DNA of 64,000 bases from CBDBJQ01 sp965206405 (GTDB lineage Bacteria; Pseudomonadota; Alphaproteobacteria; UBA8366). Shown here piece after piece: positions 49,553 through 57,585 of the stretch. The translations under genes and the position numbers were made by a program. A model generated the notes under the pieces. The model was not told where the DNA came from, did not search any database, and was given only the letters and a program-made list of their open reading frames with translations. The stretch is from contig CBDBJQ010000006.1 in assembly GCA_965206405.1 (NCBI GenBank), positions 124,001 to 188,000 of the forward strand, written 5' to 3'. How positions within the stretch are numbered: position 1 is the stretch's first letter; every line of letters starts with the position of its first letter.

Positions 49553-52093
49553 CTAAAGGCCGCGCGCGACCTCTTCGGTCTCGAAGCACTCGACGACATC
49601 GCCTTGTTTGATGTCGTCGAAGTTCTCGAACGCCATGCCGCATTCGTAGCCTTGCTGGACCTCGCGGACGTTTTCCTTGAAGCGGCGCAGCGATTTGAGG
49701 GCGCCGGTATAGATGACCACCTCGTCGCGCAGCAGTCGCACCTGACTGCCCCGCCGGATCGCACCCTCGGTGATATAACAACCGGCCGCGTTGCCAACCT
49801 TCGAGACGCCGAAGATCTCGCGGATCTCCGCGTAACCGAGCTGGCGCTCCCGCACCTCCGGCGCAAGCAGATCTCCAAGCACCAGTTTGATGTCGTCGAT
49901 CAGTTCATAGATAACCGAGTAGTACCGGATATCGACGTGATCGGCGCGTGCGGCCTGCCGCGCCTGGGGATTGGGGCGGACATTGAAGCCGACCACGATG
50001 CCGCCGGCTGATTTGGCGAGCACGACGTCCGATTCCGTGATCCCGCCGACCGCCGCATGCATTATGCGCACCGCCACCTCTTCGGTTCCGAGCTTGGACA
50101 GGGCGCTGACGATGGCCTCTACCGACCCCTGGACATCCGCGCGCAGAACAACCGGTATCTCCGAGACCTCGCCCTCCTTGATGCGATCGAACATCTGCTC
50201 GAGGGTGCCGCGGGCCGTGACCGCCTGGGTTTTCTGCTTTTCCAGCCTCTCGCGGTACTCGGCGACATCCTTGGCCTGGCCCTCGTCCTCGACCGCGAGG
50301 AAGCGGTCGCCCGCCGCCGGCACGCCCTGAAGTCCGAGCACCTCAACCGGCATCGACGGCCCGGCCTGCTTGACGATCTTGCCGTGCTCGTCGGAGAGGG
50401 CGCGCACGCGTCCCCAGTGCTGGCTGGCAATGACGAGGTCTCCGGTGCGCAGGGTTCCGCGCTGGACCAGCACGGTTGCCACCGAGCCTCGGCCCTTCTC
50501 GAGCCGGCCCTCGATTACGACGCCCTGGGCGAGGCGATCCGGGTTGGCCCTGAGTTCGAGCAACTCCGCCTGCAACAGAATAACCTCCTCAAGCTTGTCG
50601 AGATTCTGTTTCTCGACCGCCGAAACCTCGACATCGAGAATGTCGCCGCCGAGTTTTTCGACCACCACCTCGTGGTTCAGGAGCTCCTGGCGAATCCGAT
50701 CCGGGTTTGCCTCCGGCCGGTCGATCTTGTTGATAGCGATGATGAGCGGAACCCCGGCTTCCCTGGCATGGCTGATCGCCTCAGCGGTCTGGGGCTGGAC
50801 CCCGTCATCGGCGGCAACCACGAGCACCACGATGTCGGTAACATCAGCGCCGCGCGAACGCATCTCGGTGAAGGCCTCGTGGCCCGGCGTGTCGATGAAG
50901 GTGATGGCCCGCCCACCAGAGAGAGCGACCTGATAGGCGCCGATATGCTGGGTGATGCCACCGGCCTCGCCGGCGGCCACGGAGGTTTCGCGCAGCGCAT
51001 CAAGCAGGGACGTCTTACCGTGATCGACATGGCCCATGATGGTGACGATGGGCGGCCGGACAGCCAGCGTTTCCTGAGCATCCTCTTGGACCTCGAGGCC
51101 AATCTCCACATCCGCCTCGGAAACCCGCTTCACCCGGTGGCCGAACTCGGTCACGACTAGTTCGGCGGTGTCGGCATCGATGGTCTGGTTGATACCGGCC
51201 ATGCTGCCGAGCTTCATCAGCGACCGCACGACGTCGTTGCCCGACACCGCCATGCGGTTGGCGAGATCGGCAACGGTGATCGTCTCGGGAATGACGACAT
51301 CGCGAACGATCTTGCTTGTCTCGCCGCTTTCCCGCATCTCGGCGGCGCGCTGACGTTCACGCTCCTTGGCCCGCTTGATCGCCGCAAGGCTTCGAATCCG
51401 CTGTTCGTCGAGGCCGTCGGCCTGCTCGAGAGCCTTGTTAATGGTGAGCTTGCTCTCGCGCCGGCGTTCGCCGCGCGGACGGGCGGACGGGCGCTCCTGA
51501 TCGGCGGTGCGGCGCTTGCCCCGCTGGGGCGGCTGTTGCTCCTCGCGCGCCGGGCCGGGCGGCCCAGGTACCGGCCTTCCTTCGGCGGGGCGTGCACGGG
51601 CCGGGGCCGAAGCTGGCCTCTGCGCCCGATCCTTTTCCTTCTCTTCCTCGGCCCGACGTCGCGCGGCAGCCGCGGCACGGCGTTCGTCGTCCTCGCTCTC
51701 GCGCTGCTCTCTTTCCTCGCGGAGGCGCTGTTCTTCTGCCCGCCAGGCCGCCTCCTCGGCAGCTGTTCGATGGCGCTGCTCCTCGGTGCCGGCAGCCTCC
51801 TGGAGAGCCTGGATGCGGGTTTCGCGCTCCTGGTCGGTCAGCCCGTCATCCTCACTCGGCACCGGCGTCGGGGCCTCGTCGGGCTGCGGCTGAGCGGTCT
51901 CGGCAACCGAGCGCATCGTGCCGGCGTCGTCACGGGTAAAGGTCCGCTTCTTCTTGACCTCGACGGCAACCGTATTGCTACGGCCATGGCTGAAGCTCTG
52001 GCGCACCTGTCCCGTCGAGACGGTTTTCTTCAGCTGCAGCCGTCCCGGCTCGCGCAGGGTCAGCTTGCGATCACGCTCGTTTTTCTGCGCCAT
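49553..52093 (-). CDS. infB: Translation initiation factor IF-2
   Basis: The 846-residue GTPase has a long basic and acidic N-terminal region typical of alphaproteobacterial IF-2 (KKTVSTGQVRQSFSHGRSNT and a stretch rich in E, R and A), the IF2-N domain, then the G domain: IMGHVDHGKTSLLDALRETS (G1), DTPGHEAFTEMRSRGAD (G3), INKIDRPEAN (G4). It ends with the C-terminal domains that bind fMet-tRNA (SKVGNAAGCYITEGAIRRGS). ATG 52093 is preceded by GGAGAG and lies inside the ylxR gene (23-bp overlap). Confidence 0.97.
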   Translation of the reverse strand: MAQKNERDRKLTLREPGRLQLKKTVSTGQVRQSFSHGRSNTVAVEVKKKRTFTRDDAGTMRSVAETAQPQPDEAPTPVPSEDDGLTDQERETRIQALQEAAGTEEQRHRTAAEEAAWRAEEQRLREEREQRESEDDERRAAAAARRRAEEEKEKDRAQRPASAPARARPAEGRPVPGPPGPAREEQQPPQRGKRRTADQERPSARPRGERRRESKLTINKALEQADGLDEQRIRSLAAIKRAKERERQRAAEMRESGETSKIVRDVVIPETITVADLANRMAVSGNDVVRSLMKLGSMAGINQTIDADTAELVVTEFGHRVKRVSEADVEIGLEVQEDAQETLAVRPPIVTIMGHVDHGKTSLLDALRETSVAAGEAGGITQHIGAYQVALSGGRAITFIDTPGHEAFTEMRSRGADVTDIVVLVVAADDGVQPQTAEAISHAREAGVPLIIAINKIDRPEANPDRIRQELLNHEVVVEKLGGDILDVEVSAVEKQNLDKLEEVILLQAELLELRANPDRLAQGVVIEGRLEKGRGSVATVLVQRGTLRTGDLVIASQHWGRVRALSDEHGKIVKQAGPSMPVEVLGLQGVPAAGDRFLAVEDEGQAKDVAEYRERLEKQKTQAVTARGTLEQMFDRIKEGEVSEIPVVLRADVQGSVEAIVSALSKLGTEEVAVRIMHAAVGGITESDVVLAKSAGGIVVGFNVRPNPQARQAARADHVDIRYYSVIYELIDDIKLVLGDLLAPEVRERQLGYAEIREIFGVSKVGNAAGCYITEGAIRRGSQVRLLRDEVVIYTGALKSLRRFKENVREVQQGYECGMAFENFDDIKQGDVVECFETEEVARGL

Positions 52094-52781
52094 GTGTCTC
52101 TCCAGTGACGGGATTTCCGCGAAAACCCCGCAGGCGTTCGGCCTCAAGCCTCAGCTTATCGGCAAGTTTGCCTTTTCTCAACGCGACATGGACGGCCCGG
52201 CTGCGCGAAAAGGCACGTCCGAGCTCTTCGGCGTCGAGAACCGAGACACCGTCGGGAAGCATTGCCGCGATCTTGCGGCGGCTATTCGGCGCCGCGTCTG
52301 TGGCCGTAAACAGCAGTCCCACGGAGCCTTCGCGCGCCCATCCCGTCACTTTCTCGTACCCGGAAACCGTCTCGCCGGCCCGGCGCGCAAGGGAGATCAG
52401 TTCAATGCAGCGCCGCACCAGTGCCGCCTCGACCCGGTCGGGGAGATCGGCTCCGGCAGCGACAGCACCCTTTACGGCCCGCGCGAACATCCCTTTTTCC
52501 GCCGCCTGTGCAACCCCGGCGCGACTCGCACAGATCCAGACCCCCCGGCCGGGAAGTTTCCCGCCAACATCCGGGACGATACGATTCTCGGGATCCCTGA
52601 CGAAGCGCACCAGCCCCTGCGCCGGCGCGCTGCGCCGGCATACGATGCAGCGGCGTTCCGGTGCAGCGGCGCGACGCGCCCTGCTTCCTGCACCGGATGC
52701 CGCACCGGATATATGCCCGGACACAGGTGCAGGCGCCTGTGCAGACGCACGCGCAGAAAGGTGATGCGATAGCGTTCCCAC
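52071..52781 (-). CDS. YlxR (DUF448) protein fused to an L7Ae-like domain
   Basis: The 236-residue protein has an N-terminal low-complexity lead (residues 1-35), the YlxR domain (ERRCIVCRRSAPAQGLVRFV, GRGVWICASRAGVAQAAEKG) with a conserved C-x-x-C, and a C-terminal L7Ae-type domain (RCIELISLARRAGETVSGYE, GLLFTATDAAPNSRRKI). YlxR/RnpM homologues bind RNA (RNase P RNA in firmicutes) and influence transcription. The fusion to an L7Ae domain is standard in alphaproteobacteria. The gene lies between nusA and infB, and overlaps infB by 23 bp. Confidence 0.92.
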   Translation of the reverse strand: MGTLSHHLSARASAQAPAPVSGHISGAASGAGSRARRAAAPERRCIVCRRSAPAQGLVRFVRDPENRIVPDVGGKLPGRGVWICASRAGVAQAAEKGMFARAVKGAVAAGADLPDRVEAALVRRCIELISLARRAGETVSGYEKVTGWAREGSVGLLFTATDAAPNSRRKIAAMLPDGVSVLDAEELGRAFSRSRAVHVALRKGKLADKLRLEAERLRGFRGNPVTGETHGAEKRA

Positions 52782-52789
52782 AACAACAA

Positions 52790-54577
52790 TCAGCGCCCGG
52801 CCGGCGCCTCCCCACTCTCCGGCGCGCTCTCGGGCGCGGTATCTCCAGACCCGGCGCTCTCCGCGGCCGTATCGCCCGTAGCCATATCACTGGCGGCAGC
52901 ATCGGCGACGATCTCTGCTCCGGTCGCCTCGCCAGTCGCTTCTCCAGCTTTTTCTCCAGCTTTTTCTCCGGCTTCTTCTCCCTCTTCTTCTCCCTCTTCT
53001 TCGACCTCCGCGTCAACCTCTCGCTGCCACTCCGCCAGTTCCTCAGCCGTGAACCAGCCGGCAGCGACCCGGGCCGCCATTATCATCTCATGCACCTGGT
53101 CGCCGGTGAGATCGAAGTCGCGCAGCAGCCCGTCCTCCGGAGACAGGATCTCGTCAACGGATAGATCCGCGAAATTCTCGAGCGTCTTGACCTCGTTCTC
53201 CCCGAGCGTGACCATCATCTGTCCGGAAAGGCTCTCGAGCCCGGCCAGATCGTCCTCAATGCCGAGCGACTTGCGGAGCTCGTCGAGACGGTTCCTCTCG
53301 GCCTCGAGAAACTCCCTGGCTCGGGTCTGCAGTTCGACGGCAATCTCCTCGTCGAGACTCTCGATGGTGACGAGATCCTCGATCGGAACGAACGCGACCT
53401 CCTCGACGGTCGAGAAACCTTCGGTGACCAGAAGGTGCGCCAGCACGTCATCGACATCGAGCGCCTCGATAAAACGATCGCTGCGCTCGCGCCGCTCCTG
53501 TTGGCGGCGCTCGCTCTCCTGCTCCTCGGTGAGGATGTCGATCTGCCAGCCGGTCAGCTGTGTGGCGAGGCGCACATTCTGTCCCCGCCGTCCAATCGCC
53601 AAGCTCTGCTGTTCGTCGGGGACGACGACCTCGACCTTGCCGGTGTCCTCGTCCAGCACCACTTTGGCCACTTCCGCTGGTACCAGGGCGTTGACGACAA
53701 AGGTCGCCGGATCCGGCGACCATGGGATGATGTCGATGCGCTCGCCCTGCAACTCCGAGACGACGGCCTGCACCCGGCTGCCCCGCATGCCGACACAGGC
53801 ACCGACCGGATCGATGTGCGCATCGTGCGACATCACCGCGATCTTGGCGCGGCTGCCGGGGTCGCGGGCGACCTTCTTGATCTCGATGATCCCGTCGTAG
53901 ATCTCCGGAACTTCCTGCCTGAACAGGCCAGCCATAAACTCGTTTCTCGTTCGCGACAGGTGAATCTGGTGACGCCGCTCGTCGCGGCGGACGTCGTAGA
54001 TATAGGCGCGAACCCTGTTGCCCTGCTGATAGGGTTCCCGGGGCAAGCACTCGTCGTGGCGCATCACCGCCTCGGCCTGGCCGAGATCGACAAGGACAAA
54101 GCCGCGCTCGGCGCGCTTGACCAGCCCGTTGACGATCGTGCCGACCCGGTCCTTGTACTCCTCGTACTGCTTTTCCCGCTCGGCTTCGCGGACACGCTGG
54201 ACGATCGCCTGCTTGGCCGTGTGGGTCGCGATGCGTCCGAAATCGACCGGCGGCAGAGGGTCGGTGAGCACGTCGCCGAGAGTGGCGTCCGGCTTTATCT
54301 CCCGGGCCTCGTCAAGAGTGATCTGGCCAACCGCCTCTTCTTCTTCCGTGACCTCCTCGACCACTTCCCTGTAGCGGAACAGCTTGGGTTCCCCGGTTTT
54401 GCGATCGATCTGGGCGCGAATGTCATATTCCTGCCCGTATTTGAGGCGGCCGGCACGGCCTATGGCCAGCTCCATCGCCTCGAGAACTTCTTCCTGTTCG
54501 ATGCCTTTTTCCCGGGCGACGGCTTCCGCCACCTGAAGAAGTTCGGTCATCTGGGTACCAATAGCCGCTAGACTCAT
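52790..54577 (-). CDS. nusA: Transcription termination/antitermination factor NusA
   Basis: The 595-residue protein has the RNA polymerase-binding N-terminal domain (LLQVAEAVAREKGIEQEEVL), an S1 domain (GTIVNGLVKRAERGFVLVDL), KH1 and KH2 (GACVGMRGSRVQAVVSELQG, SLAIGRRGQNVRLATQLTGW) and two acidic repeats in the C-terminal region. Beyond them is a disordered acidic tail (GEEEGEEAGEKAGEKAGEAT) with short tandem duplications. NusA slows elongation, enhances hairpin termination and helps rRNA antitermination. The start overlaps rimP by 4 bases. Confidence 0.97.
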   Translation of the reverse strand: MSLAAIGTQMTELLQVAEAVAREKGIEQEEVLEAMELAIGRAGRLKYGQEYDIRAQIDRKTGEPKLFRYREVVEEVTEEEEAVGQITLDEAREIKPDATLGDVLTDPLPPVDFGRIATHTAKQAIVQRVREAEREKQYEEYKDRVGTIVNGLVKRAERGFVLVDLGQAEAVMRHDECLPREPYQQGNRVRAYIYDVRRDERRHQIHLSRTRNEFMAGLFRQEVPEIYDGIIEIKKVARDPGSRAKIAVMSHDAHIDPVGACVGMRGSRVQAVVSELQGERIDIIPWSPDPATFVVNALVPAEVAKVVLDEDTGKVEVVVPDEQQSLAIGRRGQNVRLATQLTGWQIDILTEEQESERRQQERRERSDRFIEALDVDDVLAHLLVTEGFSTVEEVAFVPIEDLVTIESLDEEIAVELQTRAREFLEAERNRLDELRKSLGIEDDLAGLESLSGQMMVTLGENEVKTLENFADLSVDEILSPEDGLLRDFDLTGDQVHEMIMAARVAAGWFTAEELAEWQREVDAEVEEEGEEEGEEAGEKAGEKAGEATGEATGAEIVADAAASDMATGDTAAESAGSGDTAPESAPESGEAPAGR

Positions 54578-55245
54578 GATATTTCGCCTGTTTTCTCATT
54601 GTGCTGGCTGAATTCAGCCAGCAATTGGTCTGTAACGACGAGTCGCGCTTCCTCGATCTCCGAAAGCGGAAGCAAAATCTCGCCCTCTTCCGTTGCGACG
54701 GTAACGACACCGTCGCGACAGCCATCGACAACACCGCTGAACCGCTGGCGTCGCCTAGCGTCGGCTTTCTTCCCGAATTCTTCCCCGAATTCTTCCCCGA
54801 ATTCTTCCCCGGATTCTTCCCCGGATTCTTCCCCGGACTCTCCCCCGGTCTCTTCTCCGGCCTCTTCTCCGGCCTCTTTTTGGGCCTTTTTGCGGACCTC
54901 TTGGCGGGCACCGGTTTTCTTGCGCCGAAACCGCACCTCATACCCGGCAAAGCGAATGAAATCGCGCTCCGCCACGAGCGGCCGGTCGATGCCAGGAGAG
55001 CTGACCTCCAAGGTGTACTCTCCATCAACCGGTGCGACCGCCTCAAAAGCATCGGACAGGGTCCGGCTGATCTCGGCGCAGTGATCCACCGTCATCGCCA
55101 CCCGGTCCCGGCGTTCGGCCATCACCTGGAGCGTCTGATATCCTCTCGAAGAAAGCTTAACCCGGACCAGCTCATAGCCGAGTCCGTCCAGAACCCGCTC
55201 GATGACCTCGTTCCGAATTTCCCGCCGCGCGCTGCCCGTTTCCAT
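54574..55245 (-). CDS. rimP: Ribosome maturation factor RimP with an acidic insertion
   Basis: The 223-residue protein has the RimP N-domain (RVLDGLGYELVRVKLSSRG, AEISRTLSDAFEAV, YTLEVSSPGIDRPLVAERDF) and the C-terminal SH3-like domain (FAGYEVRFR and RFSGVVDGCRDGVVTVATEE). It is needed for 30S assembly. Between FRR and RQRFSG, where most homologues have a short loop, lie about 50 extra residues, largely GEE/SGE/EFG repeats (residues 111-162). ATG 55245 is chosen over the open frame to 55320, which is the leader terminator region. The gene starts the rimP-to-pnp run. Confidence 0.93.
   Translation of the reverse strand: METGSARREIRNEVIERVLDGLGYELVRVKLSSRGYQTLQVMAERRDRVAMTVDHCAEISRTLSDAFEAVAPVDGEYTLEVSSPGIDRPLVAERDFIRFAGYEVRFRRKKTGARQEVRKKAQKEAGEEAGEETGGESGEESGEESGEEFGEEFGEEFGKKADARRRQRFSGVVDGCRDGVVTVATEEGEILLPLSEIEEARLVVTDQLLAEFSQHNEKTGEIS
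54770..54880. repeat. 12-bp degenerate minisatellite in rimP
   Basis: About nine 12-bp units run through this stretch: three copies of TTCCCCGAATTC, then TTCCCCGGATTC twice, TTCCCCGGACTC, TCCCCCGGTCTC and TTCTCCGGCCTC twice. On the coding strand each unit gives a four-residue E-x-G-E type segment, so copy number changes would not break the frame. Divergence increases in the direction away from the perfect copies. Confidence 0.9.
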
Positions 55246-55295
55246 CCGTACCGTCTGCCACACGCCTCTTTCCCAACAGGTTCCCGGCAACGGCA

Positions 55296-55321
55296 ATAAA
55301 AAAGGCGGGCCTAAGCCCACC
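55296..55321 (-). terminator. Intrinsic terminator or attenuator 50 bp upstream of rimP
   Basis: On the minus strand GGTGGGC-TTAG-GCCCGCC forms a 7-bp stem (one G-U pair), followed directly by TTTTTTATT. It is the only classic intrinsic terminator I found in the window. It could end trmB transcription, 180 bp after that gene, or attenuate transcription of the rimP-nusA operon, whose first codon is 50 bp downstream. Confidence 0.8.
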
Positions 55322-55456
55322 CCGCAACCGAACCGATTCCGCCCATCCGCCCAAACCGGAAGCTCGCTTCATCAGAAGCCTGCTTCATGGTTCATGACGA
55401 TCGGGGTGCGGGATAGATAAACCCTGCCGGCCCTGTCCGCAAGCCTTCCCCCGGAA

Positions 55457-55462
55457 ATTATA
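55457..55462 (-). promoter_or_regulatory. Candidate -10 element of the rimP leader
   Basis: A perfect TATAAT occurs on the minus strand between trmB and rimP. The -35 region at a 16-18 base spacing is poor, so this is weak evidence. If used, it would start a leader of about 150 bases that passes through the hairpin at 55296-55321 before rimP. Confidence 0.3.
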
Positions 55463-55503
55463 AAGCCGGCTTTTCCCGCGTTATTCGCTGTTACCACAGG
55501 GTT

Positions 55504-56154
55504 TTATACGCCCGGCGGGCTGTCTGACTCATTCCGATGAAAAGCCAGATAGACACAGTTCCGCCCGTCTGTCAGTGCCTTTTCTTCATAGCGCGTCGGT
55601 GGCCAGTCCGCCGGCCGGCTGCGCCAGTCCGCGGCTTTTCGCGCGGTCCATTCAAAGGCGGGATGCCGACGCGCATGGAAAAGCGTCCAGCGGATATAGC
55701 CCATATCGTCGCTGGCGACCCTGAGAAGAGCACCGGCAGGCATGACTCTAGCGAGGCGGTCGAGGGTCGCAGCCTGGATGAAGCGTCGCCCGCTATGGCG
55801 ACGCTTTGGCCACGGATCGGGGAACAGGAGAAACGCCCTCTCGACCGAAGCTGGCGGCAGGCGATCGAGCAGGAGCCGCACGTCGTCAGGGAAAATGCGG
55901 ATGTTTGAAAGATTGCGATTCTCGATATGGGCCAGCAGCCGGGCGACACCGTTGACGAAAGGCTCGCAGCCGATGAAGCCAATTTCCGGCCGGGACGCGG
56001 CTTGCTCGGCGAGGTGCTCGCCGCCGCCAAAGCCGATTTCAAGCCAGAGGTCGCGCGCATCATCGAACAGCGCTATCGGATCAACGGGACCGTCACGAGG
56101 CACCGAAAGGCGCGGCAGCATCTCCTCCAGCAGACGCTGGCGGCCTGCCCGCAA
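55504..56154 (-). CDS. trmB: tRNA (guanine-N7-)-methyltransferase
   Basis: The protein (216 residues from a TTG at 56154) has the SAM motif LWLEIGFGGGEHLAEQAA, IGCEPFVNGVARLLAHI and FLLFPDPWPKRRHSGRRFI, diagnostic of TrmB, which forms m7G46 in tRNA. GGGAGG lies 4 bases before this TTG. However, the in-frame sequence upstream (KDPEENERFYGRRVGRRL) looks conserved in the family. The only initiators before the metK stop are CTG-type (56214), so the true N-terminus may be about 20 residues longer. The gene ends 183 bp before the terminator. Confidence 0.92.
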   Translation of the reverse strand: MRAGRQRLLEEMLPRLSVPRDGPVDPIALFDDARDLWLEIGFGGGEHLAEQAASRPEIGFIGCEPFVNGVARLLAHIENRNLSNIRIFPDDVRLLLDRLPPASVERAFLLFPDPWPKRRHSGRRFIQAATLDRLARVMPAGALLRVASDDMGYIRWTLFHARRHPAFEWTARKAADWRSRPADWPPTRYEEKALTDGRNCVYLAFHRNESDSPPGV

Positions 56155-56223
56155 CCGCCTCCCGACCCGGCGGCCGTAGAACCTCTCGTTCTCTTCCGGG
56201 TCCTTGCGGGTCAGATCCGGGCC

Positions 56224-57477
56224 CTATCCGAGCTCGGCCAGCATGTCGTCTTTGAGATCCTCCTTTTCCCAGGAGAATCCGCCATCGGCCTCCGGCTCGC
56301 GGCCGAAATGCCCGTAGGCCGCGGTTCGCGCGTAGATCGGGCGGGTGAGGCCGAGTCTGTCGCGGATGGCGCGCGGCTTCAGGCTCGCAACCTTCCGCAG
56401 CATGCCTGCAAGCTTGCTGTTGTCATGTTCGCTCGTCTCCATCGTATTCACATACAGGGAGATCGGCTCTGCGCGGCCGATGACATAGGCGATCTGGATC
56501 AGGCACCGGTCGGCCAGTCCAGCAGCGACGACGTTCTTTGCCAGCCAGCGTGCGGCATAGGCGCCGGAGCGGTCGACCTTGCTCGAATCCTTGCCCGAAA
56601 AGGCCCCGCCACCATGGGGCGCCGAGCCGCCATAGGTATCGACGATGATCTTGCGACCGGTCAGCCCGGCATCGGCGGCCGGCCCGCCCTTGACGAAGAT
56701 TCCGCAGGATTGATTGACCAGAAATAACTCATCGTCCTTCATCCAGTCGTTGCGACCCTGAAGCAATTTCTCCGGCAACACCTTCTCAACATGGGGCGCG
56801 ACCAAGTTGCGGACATCCTTTCGGGACAGACCCTTATCGTGCTGCGCGGCGATGACAATCTTGTCCACGCTCACCGGCTTGCCGTCCTCATAGCAAACCG
56901 TCAGCTGGGATTTGTTGTCGGGTCCGATCCCGGGCAGATCGCCATTGTGGCGGGCGTCGGCCATACTTTTGAGAATCTGGTGGCTGTAGGTGATCGGGGC
57001 GGGCATCCGGACAGGTGTTTCATTGCAGGCATAGCCGAACATCAGCCCCTGGTCGCCCGCGCCCTGCTCCTCGTTCTCTCCGTCTCTGGCCCCGATGCCG
57101 CGGCGGATTTCAGGGGACTGGGAGTTCATGTAGTTCTCGACGGCCAGGCGATCCCAGTGGAAGCTGTCCTGGTCGTAGCCGATGTTTTTCACGGTTTCGC
57201 GAGCGATTAACTCAAGACGGCCCTTGATTACCTCAAGGTCTTCACTGCCTGCAAAGCGCCGCTTGACCGCGCTGTCGGCGTCCCACTCCCCGGCGAGAAT
57301 GACCCGGTTCGTCGTGACCATGGTCTCGCAGCCGACATGCACCCCAGCGGCGGCGGTTTCATTGGGAGCAGCCGAGAGCAAGGCGTCCAGGATCGCGTCG
57401 GAAATCTGGTCGCTGACCTTGTCCGGATGTCCTTCGGACACCGACTCGCTCGTGAACAGATAGTCGTTCCGACTCAT
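56224..57477 (-). CDS. metK: S-adenosylmethionine synthetase
   Basis: The 417-residue enzyme makes SAM from methionine and ATP. Motifs are FTSESVSEGHPDKVSDQISD at the N-terminus, DQGLMFGYACNETP, GPDNKSQLTVCYEDGK, the hexapeptide-like GGSAPHGGGAFSGKDSSKVD and ARWLAKNVVAAGL. Residues 1-417 are collinear with the alphaproteobacterial form, which is slightly longer than the E. coli enzyme. SAM is used by the neighbouring TrmB, MiaB and UbiE reactions. No riboswitch-like structure was recognised in the 110-bp leader. Confidence 0.97.
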   Translation of the reverse strand: MSRNDYLFTSESVSEGHPDKVSDQISDAILDALLSAAPNETAAAGVHVGCETMVTTNRVILAGEWDADSAVKRRFAGSEDLEVIKGRLELIARETVKNIGYDQDSFHWDRLAVENYMNSQSPEIRRGIGARDGENEEQGAGDQGLMFGYACNETPVRMPAPITYSHQILKSMADARHNGDLPGIGPDNKSQLTVCYEDGKPVSVDKIVIAAQHDKGLSRKDVRNLVAPHVEKVLPEKLLQGRNDWMKDDELFLVNQSCGIFVKGGPAADAGLTGRKIIVDTYGGSAPHGGGAFSGKDSSKVDRSGAYAARWLAKNVVAAGLADRCLIQIAYVIGRAEPISLYVNTMETSEHDNSKLAGMLRKVASLKPRAIRDRLGLTRPIYARTAAYGHFGREPEADGGFSWEKEDLKDDMLAELG

Positions 57478-57585
57478 CGTGCGCCTCCCCCTATGCGATG
57501 CAACTCACCTTGTCGCAAAAGCGGGCAGATGGGTCAAGAATCGGCCGACTGATCGGCGCACTCCGAACCGCCACCGCCCAGGTCG

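Noticed and set aside
57478..57585. SAM-responsive riboswitch upstream of metK
   Set aside because: The 110-bp leader shows no conserved SAM-II or SAH riboswitch core or clear pseudoknot.
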